DNA from: Aricia agestis
Taxonomy: Eukaryota > Arthropoda > Insecta > Lepidoptera > Lycaenidae
Assembly (NCBI RefSeq): GCF_905147365.1
Contig: NC_056425.1
Span: 10,609,501 to 10,673,500, forward strand
Direction of reading: 5' to 3'
Length of the DNA: 64,000 nucleotides
Part shown: piece after piece, positions 63,421-64,000 of the stretch
How the letters are laid out: each line of letters starts with the position of its first letter
Numbering within the stretch: the first letter of the stretch is position 1
Translations under genes and position numbers: made by a program
Notes under the pieces: generated by a model
Told to the model about the DNA's origin: nothing
The model's input: only the letters and a program-made list of their open reading frames with translations
The model's database searches: none

Positions 63421-64000
63421 CATCTTCAATCTTTACTTTTCAATGTAAGTGTTATTTACTAGTTTACTACTTAATAAACAAGGGTTACTGAACACAAGTC
63501 ATTAGTGGGGCGAAGTGAAGTGGGTAATTTGTTTGTCGATAACTTACCCCATCCCCACCCCAGCCCCACTCCCCCGTAAATCTCAATTAGACGAGCTTTT
63601 TAACTGATTGCTTCGTAAATTTTACTAACGAAGAACGTTATTTAGTCACTTTCTTTACTAAATCATGGATATTATGTCGCAGTCCACTGGTTAAAATCTC
63701 CGTTCAATCAAACAGCTAGCCCTTTGACTGAACAACGCCATTCAATCACACGGCTATACGTCGTTTAGCCGACTTGTGGACTGCAACGTATAACACTACA
63801 GCCAGACGACGCTTAGCTAACTGGTTAAATGGCAAATTAAATAAGCTGACCATTAGTTTAGTGTTATTATTACACAAGCGCAATGATAATAACAAGAATA
63901 AAAATTATATGCTAATTCATTTTGAAAACAATAATTGCAATTAATACCTTGGTGATGCATTTCATAATCCCGTAATTTCTCCTCGAAAATTTTTAAAATT
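63421..64000. other. No recognisable gene or repeat
   Basis: Contains a C-rich patch ('ccccatccccaccccagccc', 63548-63567) and AT-rich sequence. Nothing coding is recognised. Confidence 0.4.

Overview
The window is eukaryotic and almost certainly lepidopteran (butterfly or moth). It is AT-rich with short spliced exons, and it carries the repeat set typical of moth and butterfly genomes. That set includes short Helitron-like elements ending in a hairpin plus CTAG, tRNA-headed SINEs, hAT, piggyBac and Harbinger-type MITEs, and several truncated LINEs. One is a Dong/R4-type LINE abutting a TAA microsatellite. No prokaryotic features are present. Most of the 64 kb is layered transposable-element sequence with few host exons.

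Host coding content. (1) A single exon at 5139-5309 (minus) encodes the start of a type-2 chitin-binding cuticle protein; its other exons lie outside the window or are not recognisable. (2) A complete three-exon gene at 20776-22862 (plus) encodes a 276-residue glycine N-acyltransferase-like protein of the GNAT fold. (3) Two dead relatives of it lie on the minus strand. One is at 13903-15104 (last two exons, frameshift in the first of them). The other is at 17110-17785 (last exon only, split by two MITEs and shifted by one base). Together they are a small acyltransferase cluster in which one copy looks functional. (4) A GC-rich block at 31911-32055 followed by a strong splice donor could be a non-coding first exon.

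Layout. 1-5 kb: nested repeats, including a hAT-like element with a perfect 8-bp target duplication and a 2.1-kb element whose inverted arms are built of 140-bp units. 5.1-5.3 kb: cuticle exon. 5.5-13.9 kb: SINEs, MITEs and Helitron pieces. 13.9-24 kb: acyltransferase cluster with element insertions in introns, a dead exon and the flanks. 24-41 kb: LINE fragments, Helitrons, hAT and Harbinger-like MITEs. 41.27-48.2 kb: two nearly identical tandem copies of a 3.47-kb segment, each holding a 0.9-kb foldback element. 48.2-53 kb: more MITEs and unclassified repeats. 53.1-57.3 kb: a LINE with a long open endonuclease/reverse-transcriptase frame and a nested insertion. 57.3-60.5 kb: repeats. 60.5-63.3 kb: decayed Dong/R4-type LINE. 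The last 0.6 kb has nothing I recognise.

Family names used here (H1, SINE-1, MITE-6 and so on) are labels for sequence groups seen within this window. Superfamily assignments rest on terminal motifs, target-site duplications and protein motifs read by eye; no database search was possible.
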